DNA from: Actinomycetospora corticicola
Lineage (GTDB): Bacteria; Actinomycetota; Actinomycetes; Mycobacteriales; Pseudonocardiaceae
Reading direction: 5' to 3'
DNA: 64,000 nucleotides
Assembly: GCF_013409505.1 (NCBI RefSeq)
Contig: NZ_JACCBN010000001.1
Location: forward strand, 3,658,001-3,722,000
Below are positions 41,954-50,551 of the stretch, one piece after another (the stretch's first letter is position 1; every line of letters starts with the position of its first letter). Under the pieces are notes generated by a model, which was not told the origin of the DNA, made no database searches, and was given only the letters and a program-made list of their open reading frames with translations. A program made the position numbers and the translations under genes.

Positions 41954-42820
41954 GTGGCTCTCCCGGGACGACGACGGCTCGCGCGCTCCGCCCTCGGCCG
42001 GGTCCTCGCCGCCGCAGCAGCGCACCGGCTCCCGGCCCTCGCCGCCGAGTCGGCGTTCTTCGCGGCGCTCTCGGTGTTCCCGGCGCTGCTCACCGTCGTG
42101 GCCATCCTCCGCGCCGCGGCGCCGGCCCTCCCCGGCGAGGCCGACACCGCGGCGATCGAGGGGATGACCGGGCTGCTCCGGCTGGTGCTGACGACCCGGG
42201 GCAGCGCGGCCGCGGACGCCGCCACGACCCTGTTGACCACCAGCACCCCCGGTCTGCTCACCGCCGGCACCGCCGCCGCGGTGGTCCTGGTCGTGCGCAC
42301 GCTGCGCTCGGTGCTGTACGGCCTCGCGACCATCTCCGGGACCACGCCGCGCTCCTGGCGGGTCGCCGTCGCCCTGGGCCTCCTCCTGCTCGTCGGGTCC
42401 GCCACCGTCACGGCCGCAGCCGTGCAGGACCCCCTCGTCTGGCTCGGTCTGCCCGGGGGTCACCTGCTCTGGCGCGCGCTCCGCTGGCCGCTGATGCTGC
42501 TCGCCCTGCTGGGTTGGGCATCGTTGGTTCTCCGGACGGGCACGCAGCGGCGGTCCCGACGTCGGACGCTGCTGCCGGCCGCGGCGCTGGCGGTGGGCGG
42601 ATGGGTGGTGGCCAGCGCGGCGTACCCGCTCTACGTCTCCGTCGCGGCGGGTGTCGCGCAGGGACTCGGGGCCCTGGGCGGCGGTCTCATCCTCCTCGTC
42701 TGGCTCTACCTGCTGATGGGCTCGCTGTACCTCGCGGCGGAGACGCTCGTCGTCGCGCCGTCCCGCTCCTGCGACCACCCGACGGGGGCACCGCCCGGGC
42801 GTGGGACCGGTGGACGGTGA
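41954..42820 (+). CDS. YihY/BrkB-family integral membrane protein
   Basis: 288 residues from GTG 41954. Six hydrophobic helices; the N-terminal AAAAHRLPALAAESAFFAALSVFPALLTVVA and C-terminal GGGLILLVWLYLLMGSLYLAAE blocks are characteristic of YihY/UPF0761. Function of the family is poorly understood. It lies 53 bases after the symporter and 28 bases before the response regulator. Confidence 0.85.
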   Translation: MALPGRRRLARSALGRVLAAAAAHRLPALAAESAFFAALSVFPALLTVVAILRAAAPALPGEADTAAIEGMTGLLRLVLTTRGSAAADAATTLLTTSTPGLLTAGTAAAVVLVVRTLRSVLYGLATISGTTPRSWRVAVALGLLLLVGSATVTAAAVQDPLVWLGLPGGHLLWRALRWPLMLLALLGWASLVLRTGTQRRSRRRTLLPAAALAVGGWVVASAAYPLYVSVAAGVAQGLGALGGGLILLVWLYLLMGSLYLAAETLVVAPSRSCDHPTGAPPGRGTGGR

Positions 42821-42848
42821 TGGTCGGATGTCCTCGGGAGGTACACCG

Positions 42849-43544
42849 ATGGAGCGCACCGAGCACGAGGGCCCCCGGGCCCTGCTCGTCGAGGACGACG
42901 ACCGGATCCGGCGGGTCCTGACCGTCGGCCTGGCCGACGAGGGCATCGAGGTCCGCGAGGCGGCCAGTGCCGAGGAGGCCCTCCCCCTGCTCGACGACGA
43001 CGTCGACGTCGCCCTGATCGACCTCATGCTCCCGGGCGTCGACGGGATGGCCCTGTGCCGGTCGCTGCGCGAGCGGGGGGATCTCCCGATCATCATCGTG
43101 ACGGCACGCTCGGACACCGACGACGTCATCGCCGGCCTCGAGGCGGGCGCCGACGACTACGTGACCAAACCGGTCGTCCCCGGCGAGCTCGCCGCCCGCG
43201 TCCGGGCCCTGCTCCGGCGGCGGCGGGCCGGCGGGCAGCCACGCCGGGAACTCGTCGTCGCCGACCTCGTGCTGCGCCCCGAGGAGGGCGTCGTGACCCG
43301 GGCCGGCGAGCCGATCGCGCTGACCCGCACGGAGTTCCGCCTGCTCACCGAGCTGGTCGAGGGCGAGGGTCGGGTCGTGTCCCGCGAGGATCTGCTCCAG
43401 CGGGTGTGGGGCTACGACTACTTCGGCGACACCCGCCTGCTCGACGTCCACGTCCGCCGTCTCCGCCGCAAGATCGAGCAGGACCCCGACGCGCCGTCCG
43501 TGGTCCTGACCGTCCGCGGCCACGGCTACCGCGTGCAACCGTGA
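42849..43544 (+). CDS. OmpR-family response regulator
   Basis: 231 residues from ATG 42849 (GGAGG upstream). Receiver domain with LLVEDDDRIRRVL acidic pocket, phospho-Asp in ALIDLMLPGVDG and Lys in YVTKP. C-terminal winged helix ends DVHVRRLRRKIEQDPDAPSVVLTVRGHGYRV. GTGA overlap with the kinase gene; together they form a two-component system. Confidence 0.95.
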   Translation: MERTEHEGPRALLVEDDDRIRRVLTVGLADEGIEVREAASAEEALPLLDDDVDVALIDLMLPGVDGMALCRSLRERGDLPIIIVTARSDTDDVIAGLEAGADDYVTKPVVPGELAARVRALLRRRRAGGQPRRELVVADLVLRPEEGVVTRAGEPIALTRTEFRLLTELVEGEGRVVSREDLLQRVWGYDYFGDTRLLDVHVRRLRRKIEQDPDAPSVVLTVRGHGYRVQP

Positions 43545-44923
43545 CGGCCCGGCGGACCGCCTCCCTCCGCGTCCGGGTCGCGATCTCCTTCGGGCTCGTC
43601 ACGCTGGTGGTCTGCGGTGCGCTGTCGGTGGCCACGTGGTTCCTGACGACGAGCTATGCCACCGCCCAGCGCGAGAACGCCGTGCGGGCGCGCGTCTCGG
43701 CCGACGCGGCGCTCGTCGTCGGGACCCGCCAGTACCGCCCCGGCGGACTGCCCGACCTGCTCGCGGGGCTCGGCGGCGAGCCCGACACGACGGTGCTCCT
43801 GCGGTCGGCCGGGACCTGGACGTCCTCCGGCCCCGCCGTCGCCCCGACCTCGCTCCCCCGCGGACTGACCGGTCTCGGCCCGGGCGACCCACCCGCCGTC
43901 ATGCGGTCCGAGGTCGACGGCCGGGCGGTGATGGCCGGCGCGGCCGCCCTCGGCACGGGCGGGGACGTGCTCGTCGAACTCGCCCCGATCCGGGAACTCG
44001 AGGGGACGCGTCGGTTCCTGGCCCTGCTCCTGGTAGGCGGCACCGCGGCGGCGACGGCCGCCGGTGCGGCGCTGGGGGCGTGGACGGCCCGGCGGTCGCT
44101 GCGCCCCCTCCACGAACTCACCGCCGCCGCGTCCCTCGTCGCGCGGGGGGACCTCGATGCCCGGCTCCCGGTGCGCGCGGACCCCGAGCTCGCCGGGCTG
44201 GCGACCACGTTCAACCGCACGGTCGAGGACCTCGGCGACCGCGTCCGTCGCGATGCGCGCTTCGCCGGGGACGTGAGCCACGAGCTCCGCTCCCCGTTGA
44301 CGACGTTGCTCGGCGCGACCGACGTGCTCCGGCGCCGCTACGACGACCTGCCGCCGGCGGCCCGGGAGGCCGTCGACCTGCTCGGCCCCGACCTCGACCG
44401 GTTCGTCGACACGGTCGACGACCTGCTCGAGATCTCCCGGATGGATCAGCCGGTCGACGAGCGCGACCTCGACCGCGTCGACCTCGCCGCCCTGACCCGG
44501 GCGGTCGCGCGTCGCCAGGGGCTCGAGGAGTTCCTCGACCTCGTCCCCGGCACCACGCACGTCGTCGCCGACCGGCGCCGTCTCGACGCCGTCGTCACCA
44601 ACCTGTGCACCAACGCCGCCCGCCACGGCGGCGGCGTCGTCCGGCTCGGCGTCGGCCCGGCCCCCGACGATCCGGGCCTCGTCCGGTTGGAGGTCGACGA
44701 CGCCGGGCCGGGGGTGGCCGCAGAGGACCGGGCGGAGATCTTCGAGCGCTTCGCGCGGGGGTCGACGGCCGGTCGCCGCGGCGCCGGCACCGGCTCCGGT
44801 CTCGGCCTGGCCCTGGTCAGCGGACACGTCCGGCGACACGGCGGGCGCGCATGGGTCACCGACCGCCCCGGCGGTGGTGCCCGGTTCGTCGTCGAGCTCC
44901 CGGAGGCGAGGGACGACGACTGA
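43541..44923 (+). CDS. Sensor histidine kinase
   Basis: 460 residues from GTG 43541. Two membrane helices (about 12-35 and 160-185) flank an extracytoplasmic sensor, followed by HAMP. The H-box is FAGDVSHELRSPLTTLLG, the N-box NLCTNAARHGGG, and the G-boxes DDAGPGV and GTGSGLGLALV. Phosphorylates the overlapping response regulator; stimulus unknown. Confidence 0.94.
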   Translation: MTARRTASLRVRVAISFGLVTLVVCGALSVATWFLTTSYATAQRENAVRARVSADAALVVGTRQYRPGGLPDLLAGLGGEPDTTVLLRSAGTWTSSGPAVAPTSLPRGLTGLGPGDPPAVMRSEVDGRAVMAGAAALGTGGDVLVELAPIRELEGTRRFLALLLVGGTAAATAAGAALGAWTARRSLRPLHELTAAASLVARGDLDARLPVRADPELAGLATTFNRTVEDLGDRVRRDARFAGDVSHELRSPLTTLLGATDVLRRRYDDLPPAAREAVDLLGPDLDRFVDTVDDLLEISRMDQPVDERDLDRVDLAALTRAVARRQGLEEFLDLVPGTTHVVADRRRLDAVVTNLCTNAARHGGGVVRLGVGPAPDDPGLVRLEVDDAGPGVAAEDRAEIFERFARGSTAGRRGAGTGSGLGLALVSGHVRRHGGRAWVTDRPGGGARFVVELPEARDDD

Positions 44924-45067
44924 CGGGGATCCGGCATCGAACGCCCGCCACGGTCGTCAGGAACTCGCAAGGTCCGAGGGCTTCCACGCGAGGTCGTCCC
45001 GGCGTTCCATGTCAGCGGCCGCCTCGGGCATCGGACGGTCGCAACCGACAGGACGGAGGCCCCTGAC

Positions 45068-45418
45068 GTGACGTGCGACGCCGGGTCCGCGGACTTCTCC
45101 GACATCGTGTGCCCGGAGACCGGGGTCTCGGTACGCCAGGCTGCCGCCCGGGCGCTGATCGCCCGCGAGGAGCTCCTCGGCGAGACCACCACGGACCGGG
45201 CCGCCTCCGAGCGGCACGACGACATGATCGAGGACGTCCGCGCGCTGACCGGGGTCCTCGCCGCCGAGTTCGAGCTCGCTGCCGAGGACGTGCAGGGGCT
45301 CCGCGACGCCGCGCGATGGGCGACGGCCGCACACCGGGCCACCATGCGCTCGGAGACCTTCGCACTCCACACGGCGTTCGCGATGCGTACCTACGACCAC
45401 GGTCCGGAACCGTCCTGA
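45068..45418 (+). CDS. Hypothetical protein, 116 residues
   Basis: GTG 45068 follows GGAGG by 12 bases. Helical soluble protein beginning MTCDAGSADFSDIVCPETG and containing two early cysteines. No domain recognised. About 145 bases after the kinase gene, with no gene between. Confidence 0.55.
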   Translation: MTCDAGSADFSDIVCPETGVSVRQAAARALIAREELLGETTTDRAASERHDDMIEDVRALTGVLAAEFELAAEDVQGLRDAARWATAAHRATMRSETFALHTAFAMRTYDHGPEPS

Positions 45419-45524
45419 TCCCCTCGACCACGGTCAGCTGATACGCAAGCCGACAACGATGAGATCTGCGAGATGAGAGCGCGGGGCATCGTGTCCCCGG
45501 ACCTCGTCGAGCGGCGTGGAACCG

Positions 45525-45819
45525 TCACCGGTCACCTCGCCCCGGGCGAGATCGGCTCGATTGCGCGAGCGCGGAGCCGCCAAGACCGACGATGACGGTC
45601 GACAGCACCATCGCGAGGACGAAGGTCGCGCGCTCGAGGTCGCCCGCCCGGTGCGCCGCGAGAACCCAGGAGCCGCAGTGCCTGGGACGGCGCGACCAGC
45701 GCCCCCAGCCCGACCATCGGAGCCACGGCCGCGACGACCGTCCATCGAGGATCCTGTCGTCGCTGCACCCGGCGACCCTGGCGAGTCGCGGGGCCGTCGC
45801 CGATGTCATGACCCATCAC
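45525..45819 (-). pseudogene. Frameshifted small membrane protein gene
   Basis: Two overlapping leftward frames each hold one half of a two-helix membrane protein. The first, from ATG 45819, encodes WTVVAAVAPMVGLGALVAPS; the second, in another frame, encodes ATFVLAMVLSTVIVGLGGSA before the stop at 45525. Coding character switches frame around 45655-45680, implying one indel. The flanking 45419-45524 has no gene. Confidence 0.5.
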
Positions 45820-45837
45820 CGCAGTTGCTCGCTCGAC

Positions 45838-46887
45838 CTACGCCCGGGGCACCACCACGATCTTGCCGACGTGTTCGCGGCGCAGGAACTGGGCCTGGGC
45901 GTCGCCGATGGCGGTGAGCGCGTGCGACGCGGCGACCCGAGGGCGGACGTCGCCGACGCGGGCGTGCTGCACCAGCTTGGTGAAGTGCGCGGCGGTGTGC
46001 ATCGTGGACCCGATGAGCATGCGGTTGTGCAGGTAGAGCCGACGCAGGTCGATCGCCGGAACCGCGCCGGCCACCGCTCCGGCGACGACGGCCCGCCCAC
46101 CGGGACGCAGGACATCGATCAGGCGGGCGAGCTGGTCGCCGCCCACGACGTCGATCACCGCGTCGACACCGTCCGGGTGGGCCGCCCGGACCGCCGCGAC
46201 GACATCTCCGTCCGCGCCGGAGCGGTCGACGGTCCGCTCGGCGCCCGCGTCCTCTATCAGGGAGGCCTTCTTGCTCTCGGTGATCGCCGTGACCCGGGCG
46301 CCGCGGGCGGCGGCGAGTCCGACCGCGGCCAGCCCGACCCCTCCGGATGCGCCGGTCACCACCACCGTCTCGCCGGCGAGAATGCCGCCACGTTCCAGCA
46401 TCCCCATCGCGGTGCCGGAGGCGATGGGCAGGCAGGCCAGTTCCTCGTCGGTCAACGGTGAGCCGGTGACGTCGTGCACGCGGGCGGCGTCGACGACGGT
46501 GTACTCGGCGAACCCGCCGTCGAACTCGCTGCCCAGCACCGCCACGATCGGCGCGTCGGGCCCGTCGTGGGCGTAGCGGGCGGGATCGACCAGCACACGA
46601 CGCCCGACGAGCCCCGGAGTCACGCCCTCCCCGACGGCGTCGACGACCCCGGCGACGTCGCCGCCCTGGATGCGGGGGAAGGCGATCGGCCCGAGCCACC
46701 CCGCGAGCGCGGCGGGGTCCTCCGCGGTCCCGTAGGCCCCCTCACGGGTCCACACGTCGGTGTTGTTCAGCGCCGCAGCACGCACACGCACCCGGACCTG
46801 CGCCCGGCCCGGCTGCGGGACCGGGAGGTCATCGCGGACGACCAGGACCTCCGGCCCACCGAACGCCGTGAGCACGACGCCGGTCAT
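45838..46887 (-). CDS. MDR-family zinc-free oxidoreductase
   Basis: 349 residues from ATG 46887 with GAGGA upstream. GroES-like N-terminus with ALNNTDVW and nucleotide-binding motif VTGASGGVGLAAVGLAAARGARV near residue 170; zinc cysteines absent. Quinone/enoyl reductase-like. The same frame remains open upstream through the MFS gene, but this gene has its own ribosome site and start. Last gene of the leftward ars transcript. Confidence 0.87.
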   Translation of the reverse strand: MTGVVLTAFGGPEVLVVRDDLPVPQPGRAQVRVRVRAAALNNTDVWTREGAYGTAEDPAALAGWLGPIAFPRIQGGDVAGVVDAVGEGVTPGLVGRRVLVDPARYAHDGPDAPIVAVLGSEFDGGFAEYTVVDAARVHDVTGSPLTDEELACLPIASGTAMGMLERGGILAGETVVVTGASGGVGLAAVGLAAARGARVTAITESKKASLIEDAGAERTVDRSGADGDVVAAVRAAHPDGVDAVIDVVGGDQLARLIDVLRPGGRAVVAGAVAGAVPAIDLRRLYLHNRMLIGSTMHTAAHFTKLVQHARVGDVRPRVAASHALTAIGDAQAQFLRREHVGKIVVVPRA

Positions 46888-48498
46888 GGTGTCCTCGTCA
46901 GCCACGGGACCCACCGACCAGGGAGTCCAGCGCAGCGCTCGGACGGGTGCCGGCGTCGGCGGCGGTGTCGGCGAGGTCGGCCTGCTCGCCGGCGGCCATG
47001 CCGAGCAGCGCTCTGGGGTCGACGGCCTCGACGAGGTCGACCTCGGCGGTGTGCGCGATCTGCATGCTGGTCGTCCTTCCTCGCAGAGCCCGGGCCGCGA
47101 GAACGACGAGGGCGAGCAGATCGTCGCCGTCGCCGAGCTCGAACGCCTCTCCCGTCCCTGGCCTGACCGGCCCATCAGCCCACCCGAACCCGCTCCTGCG
47201 GGTATCCGTCCCGATGCTGGATACCCCACCGGGTAGGGGACCATCGGTCGCCGGCGGAACCAGGCCTGGATCGCCTCCAGCCGCGACGTCAGCACCGGGT
47301 GACTCCCGGCCCCTCTGACCGTCCGGTACCCCAGGGGTGTCGCCCGCGCAGACAGCTTCGCGTAGCTCGCCACCGAGACTGACGCGCCGATGGCGACGAC
47401 GAGGAACGCCGTGTAGACGGTGGCGTAGCTGGTGGCGGCGGCGAGTGTGGTGACGGCGACGGGTGCGGTGAGTCCGGCGAGTCCCCAGCTGGTGAAGACC
47501 TGCCCGTAGGTGGTGCCGAATCGGTCGGCGGGGACGACGTCGGCGGTCGCGGCCGGGGTCAGGACCGACAGCGCCCCGTACTGCCCACCGAGCACCAGCA
47601 AGGCCACGAGCGCGGCGGTGCCGGTGGCGCCGAGGGCGAGCGGGAGGCAGGCCAGCACCAGCAGCGCACTGTTGAGGTGCAGCGCCGCACGGTATCCCAG
47701 CCGGTCGGAGACCGGTCCGGCGAGCAGGCGCCCGGCGAAGTTCCCGACGTTGATCGAGGTCACCGCCAGCGCGGTCGCGCCGGGGCGGCCGGAGAGTGCC
47801 CCGGCCTGGGCGAACGCGGCGAGCCCGGGGGCGCTGCCGAGCCCGAACGCCAGCCACAGCGCCACCACCGCCCCACGTGGCCGCGCTCCGGCGAGCCGGT
47901 GCGGGCCCGCCTCCGGGCGTCGTGGTGGAGGCGCCGCACCAGGCACGAAGAGTGCCGCGACCGCGAGGAGGGCGCCGAGCAGCCCGGCGAGGACGAGGAA
48001 GGTCGGGCCGCGCCCGAGGACGCCGAGCAGCCGGGCTGCGAGCGGGGTCAGGACCGCGGTTCCAGCGGCGTAGGCGCTGACGACCAGGCCCAGAGCGAGA
48101 CCACGCCGGGTCGTGACGGTCCCGGCGACCCGGACAGCGGTGGCGTAGCCGAGTCCGGTGGAGGCGCCGACCAGGACCCCGAAGGTCACGAACAGCACGC
48201 CCGCGGTGGAGGCCGTACCGGTGCCGAGCAGCCCAGTCACTGTCCCGGCCAGCGCCACGAGCGCGAGCCGGCGGGGTGAGGTGCGGTCGGCCACCCGGCC
48301 ACCGAGCAGCACGCCGAGCATGAAGGCGAGCAGTCCCACCGAGAACACCCCGGCGAGCAGGGCATCCCCCGCGTGGAGGTCGCGGCGCAGGGTGTCGGTG
48401 AAGACGTCCCAGGCGAACAGCGGGGAGACAGCCAGGTCGAGCAGGACGGCCCCGGTGAGCGCACGCCCCGTGCTCGGCGCGCCACCCCCGGGGCTCAT
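45838..48498 (-). CDS. MFS transporter whose frame is open into the MDR gene
   Basis: The first about 390 codons from ATG 48498 encode a 12-helix major facilitator of the oxalate/formate-antiporter-like type (GRVADRTSPRRLALVALAG after helix 2, GPVSDRLGYRAAL in the second half). No stop follows: the frame runs through about 145 low-complexity Ser/Pro-rich codons into the MDR oxidoreductase, 886 codons in all. The MFS unit alone is about 47300-48498. It follows arsC by 3 bases, so efflux linked to arsenic resistance is plausible. Confidence 0.7.
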   Translation of the reverse strand: MSPGGGAPSTGRALTGAVLLDLAVSPLFAWDVFTDTLRRDLHAGDALLAGVFSVGLLAFMLGVLLGGRVADRTSPRRLALVALAGTVTGLLGTGTASTAGVLFVTFGVLVGASTGLGYATAVRVAGTVTTRRGLALGLVVSAYAAGTAVLTPLAARLLGVLGRGPTFLVLAGLLGALLAVAALFVPGAAPPPRRPEAGPHRLAGARPRGAVVALWLAFGLGSAPGLAAFAQAGALSGRPGATALAVTSINVGNFAGRLLAGPVSDRLGYRAALHLNSALLVLACLPLALGATGTAALVALLVLGGQYGALSVLTPAATADVVPADRFGTTYGQVFTSWGLAGLTAPVAVTTLAAATSYATVYTAFLVVAIGASVSVASYAKLSARATPLGYRTVRGAGSHPVLTSRLEAIQAWFRRRPMVPYPVGYPASGRIPAGAGSGGLMGRSGQGRERRSSSATATICSPSSFSRPGLCEEGRPACRSRTPPRSTSSRPSTPERCSAWPPASRPTSPTPPPTPAPVRALRWTPWSVGPVADEDTMTGVVLTAFGGPEVLVVRDDLPVPQPGRAQVRVRVRAAALNNTDVWTREGAYGTAEDPAALAGWLGPIAFPRIQGGDVAGVVDAVGEGVTPGLVGRRVLVDPARYAHDGPDAPIVAVLGSEFDGGFAEYTVVDAARVHDVTGSPLTDEELACLPIASGTAMGMLERGGILAGETVVVTGASGGVGLAAVGLAAARGARVTAITESKKASLIEDAGAERTVDRSGADGDVVAAVRAAHPDGVDAVIDVVGGDQLARLIDVLRPGGRAVVAGAVAGAVPAIDLRRLYLHNRMLIGSTMHTAAHFTKLVQHARVGDVRPRVAASHALTAIGDAQAQFLRREHVGKIVVVPRA
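46898..47065 (-). CDS. Small hypothetical protein, 55 residues
   Basis: ATG 47065 is preceded by GAGGAAGGACG. Soluble acidic product (MQIAHTAEVDLVEAVDPRAL, then GMAAGEQADLADTAADAG) whose stop is 10 bases before the MDR start. It lies in a different frame from the open frame linking the MFS and MDR genes and has better coding character than that linker. Confidence 0.55.
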   Translation of the reverse strand: MQIAHTAEVDLVEAVDPRALLGMAAGEQADLADTAADAGTRPSAALDSLVGGSRG

Positions 48499-48501
48499 CG
48501 C

Positions 48502-48951
48502 TCAGACCGTGGCGGTGTGCGTGGTGACGGTGAGTTCGGCCAGCAGGGCTCGCACCCGCCGGTCGATGTCGTCGCGGATCGGGCGGACCTGCTCGGCGGG
48601 CAGGCCGGCGGGGTCGTCGAGTTGCCAGTCGAGGTAGCGCTTGCCGGGGAAGACCGGGCAGGCGTCCCCGCAGCCCATGGTGATGACGACGTCGGCGGCG
48701 TCGACGTCGTCGGTGCTGAGCTTGGAGGGGACCTCGTGGGTCAGGTCGATACCGAGTTCGGCCATCACCTCGGCGACGTCGGGGTTGATGGTGTCGGCCG
48801 GGGCGGACCCGGCGGAGCGCACCCGCACCCGGCCCGCGGCGTGGTGGGCGAGCAGCGCGGCGGCCATCTGAGAGCGCCCGGCGTTGTGCACGCACACGAA
48901 CAGCACCTCGGGCACCGGCCGGGACTCCTGCGGGGAGGGCTGATCAGCCAC
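48502..48951 (-). CDS. arsC: Arsenate reductase (thioredoxin-type, LMW-PTP fold)
   Basis: 149 residues from GTG 48951, overlapping the acr3 end by 8 bases. P-loop CVHNAGRSQMAAALL (CX5R) near residue 20 and the redox pair in MGCGDACPVFPG are those of thiol-dependent arsenate reductases. It reduces As(V) to As(III) for export by the preceding transporter. Confidence 0.93.
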   Translation of the reverse strand: MADQPSPQESRPVPEVLFVCVHNAGRSQMAAALLAHHAAGRVRVRSAGSAPADTINPDVAEVMAELGIDLTHEVPSKLSTDDVDAADVVITMGCGDACPVFPGKRYLDWQLDDPAGLPAEQVRPIRDDIDRRVRALLAELTVTTHTATV

Positions 48952-50041
48952 GGCGGGTCTCCTCGAGCGCGGGGTCGGTGGCGGGGAAGAGCCGACGACG
49001 TAGCCACAGGGAGACGTAGACCAGGCCGACGAGGACGGGGACCTCGATCAGCGGGCCGACGACCCCGGCGAGGGCCTGACCGCTGGTCGCGCCCCAGGTC
49101 GCGATCGCGACGGCGATGGCCAGCTCGAAGTTGTTGCCCGCGGCGGTGAACGCCAACGTGGTGGTCCGCTCGTAGCCCAGCCCGACCGCACGGCCGAGGG
49201 CGTAGGACCCGGCCCACATCACCGCGAAGTAGAGCAGCAGCGGCAGCGCGATCCGGACGACGTCGAGGGGCTGGGAAGTGATCGCGTCGCCCTGCAGGGC
49301 GAACAGGACGACGATGGTGAACAGCAGCCCGTAGAGCGCGAACGGCCCGATCCCGGGCAGGACCTTCGCCTCGTACCAGTCGCGACCCTTCGCGCGCTCT
49401 CCGAGACGTCGGGTGAGGTAGCCGGCGAGCAGCGGGACACCGAGGAAGATCAGCACCGAGCGGACGATCGCCCATGGGGAGACGTCCAGGCCCGTCGTCG
49501 GGAGCCCGAGCCAGCCGGGGAGCACGGAAAGGTAGAACCAGCCCAGCGCCCCGAAGGCGATCACCTGGAAGACGCTGTTGAGGGCGACGAGGACGGCGGC
49601 GGCCTCGCGGTCCCCGCAGGCGAGGTCGTTCCAGATGATGACCATGGCGATGCAGCGGGCGAGCCCGACGACGATCAGCCCGGTGCGGTACTCCGGCAGG
49701 TCGGGCAGCAGCAGCCACGCCAGGGCGAACATCAGCGCGGGGCCGAGCAGCCAGTTCGCCACCAGCGAGGACACCAGCAGGCGGCGGTCGCCGGTGACGG
49801 TGTCGAGCCGGTCGTAGCGGACCTTCGCCAGCACCGGGTACATCATGATCAGCAGGCCGAGCGCGATCGGCAGCGAGACCCCGTCGACCGCGACCGCACC
49901 GAGCGCCTCCCCCAGCCCCGGGACCAGGCGGCCCGCAAGGAGCCCGACCGCCATGGCGGCGAGAATCCACACCGGCAGGAACCGGTCGAGAGTGGAGAGC
50001 TTCCCGACCACGGATGCCTCGTCGCGCGTGGGCGCGCTCAC
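48944..50041 (-). CDS. acr3: ACR3-family arsenite transporter
   Basis: 365 residues from GTG 50041 (GTGA overlap with arsR). Ten hydrophobic helices. The ACR3 signature GLARCIAMVIIWNDLACGD, containing the essential cysteine, lies near residue 130. Extrudes As(III) using the proton gradient. Confidence 0.95.
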   Translation of the reverse strand: MSAPTRDEASVVGKLSTLDRFLPVWILAAMAVGLLAGRLVPGLGEALGAVAVDGVSLPIALGLLIMMYPVLAKVRYDRLDTVTGDRRLLVSSLVANWLLGPALMFALAWLLLPDLPEYRTGLIVVGLARCIAMVIIWNDLACGDREAAAVLVALNSVFQVIAFGALGWFYLSVLPGWLGLPTTGLDVSPWAIVRSVLIFLGVPLLAGYLTRRLGERAKGRDWYEAKVLPGIGPFALYGLLFTIVVLFALQGDAITSQPLDVVRIALPLLLYFAVMWAGSYALGRAVGLGYERTTTLAFTAAGNNFELAIAVAIATWGATSGQALAGVVGPLIEVPVLVGLVYVSLWLRRRLFPATDPALEETRRG

Positions 50042-50457
50042 GCGTCCACCACCGGCAGCGCCGCACGGTCGGTCGGAACGACATCAGCAGCGTCGGAGGG
50101 GACGAGGACGGTGGCGACCCGGGCGAGCAGCTCGGGGCGCACCCGGTAGTACACCCACGTGCCCCGGCGCTCGCCGGTGATCAGCCCGGCCTCGCGCAGC
50201 ACCTTGAGGTGATGGGAGATCGTCGGACCGGACAGGTCGAACACGTCGGTCAGGTCGCACACGCACGCCTCGCCACCCGCATGCGAGGCGATCAGCGAGA
50301 GCAGCCGCAACCGCACCGGGTCCCCCATCGCCTTGAACACCCGCGCCAACTCGCCCGACTGCCCGGCCGACAACGGCTCGCGGGCCAACGGCGAGCAACA
50401 CCCCACGACCTCGGCGAGCTGAACGAGCACCCGCTCCTCCGCCTCCTGCTTCGACAT
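50038..50457 (-). CDS. arsR: ArsR-family arsenic-responsive repressor
   Basis: 139 residues from ATG 50457 with AAGG upstream. Winged helix DLSGPTISHHLKVLREAGLI. The metalloid-site cysteines are in EACVCDL of helix 3, with an additional N-terminal CC pair (VGCCSPLA). First gene of the leftward ars operon and divergent from arsI; derepressed by As(III). Confidence 0.94.
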   Translation of the reverse strand: MSKQEAEERVLVQLAEVVGCCSPLAREPLSAGQSGELARVFKAMGDPVRLRLLSLIASHAGGEACVCDLTDVFDLSGPTISHHLKVLREAGLITGERRGTWVYYRVRPELLARVATVLVPSDAADVVPTDRAALPVVDA

Positions 50458-50551
50458 CCGTCTACCTTGACAGTCGTCTATCTACACCCGCAAGGTGCTG
50501 CCTCGACCGACGTCGAAACAGGCGCCGCCACAGTCCCGGGAGGACCACCTC
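50458..50551. promoter_or_regulatory. Divergent ars promoter
   Basis: 94 bases between arsR and arsI. A locally AT-rich core (about 50460-50490) contains TTGACA on the + strand and a TAGATAGAC stretch on the - strand, suitable for -35 and -10 elements and the ArsR operator. The exact operator could not be fixed by eye. Confidence 0.5.
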
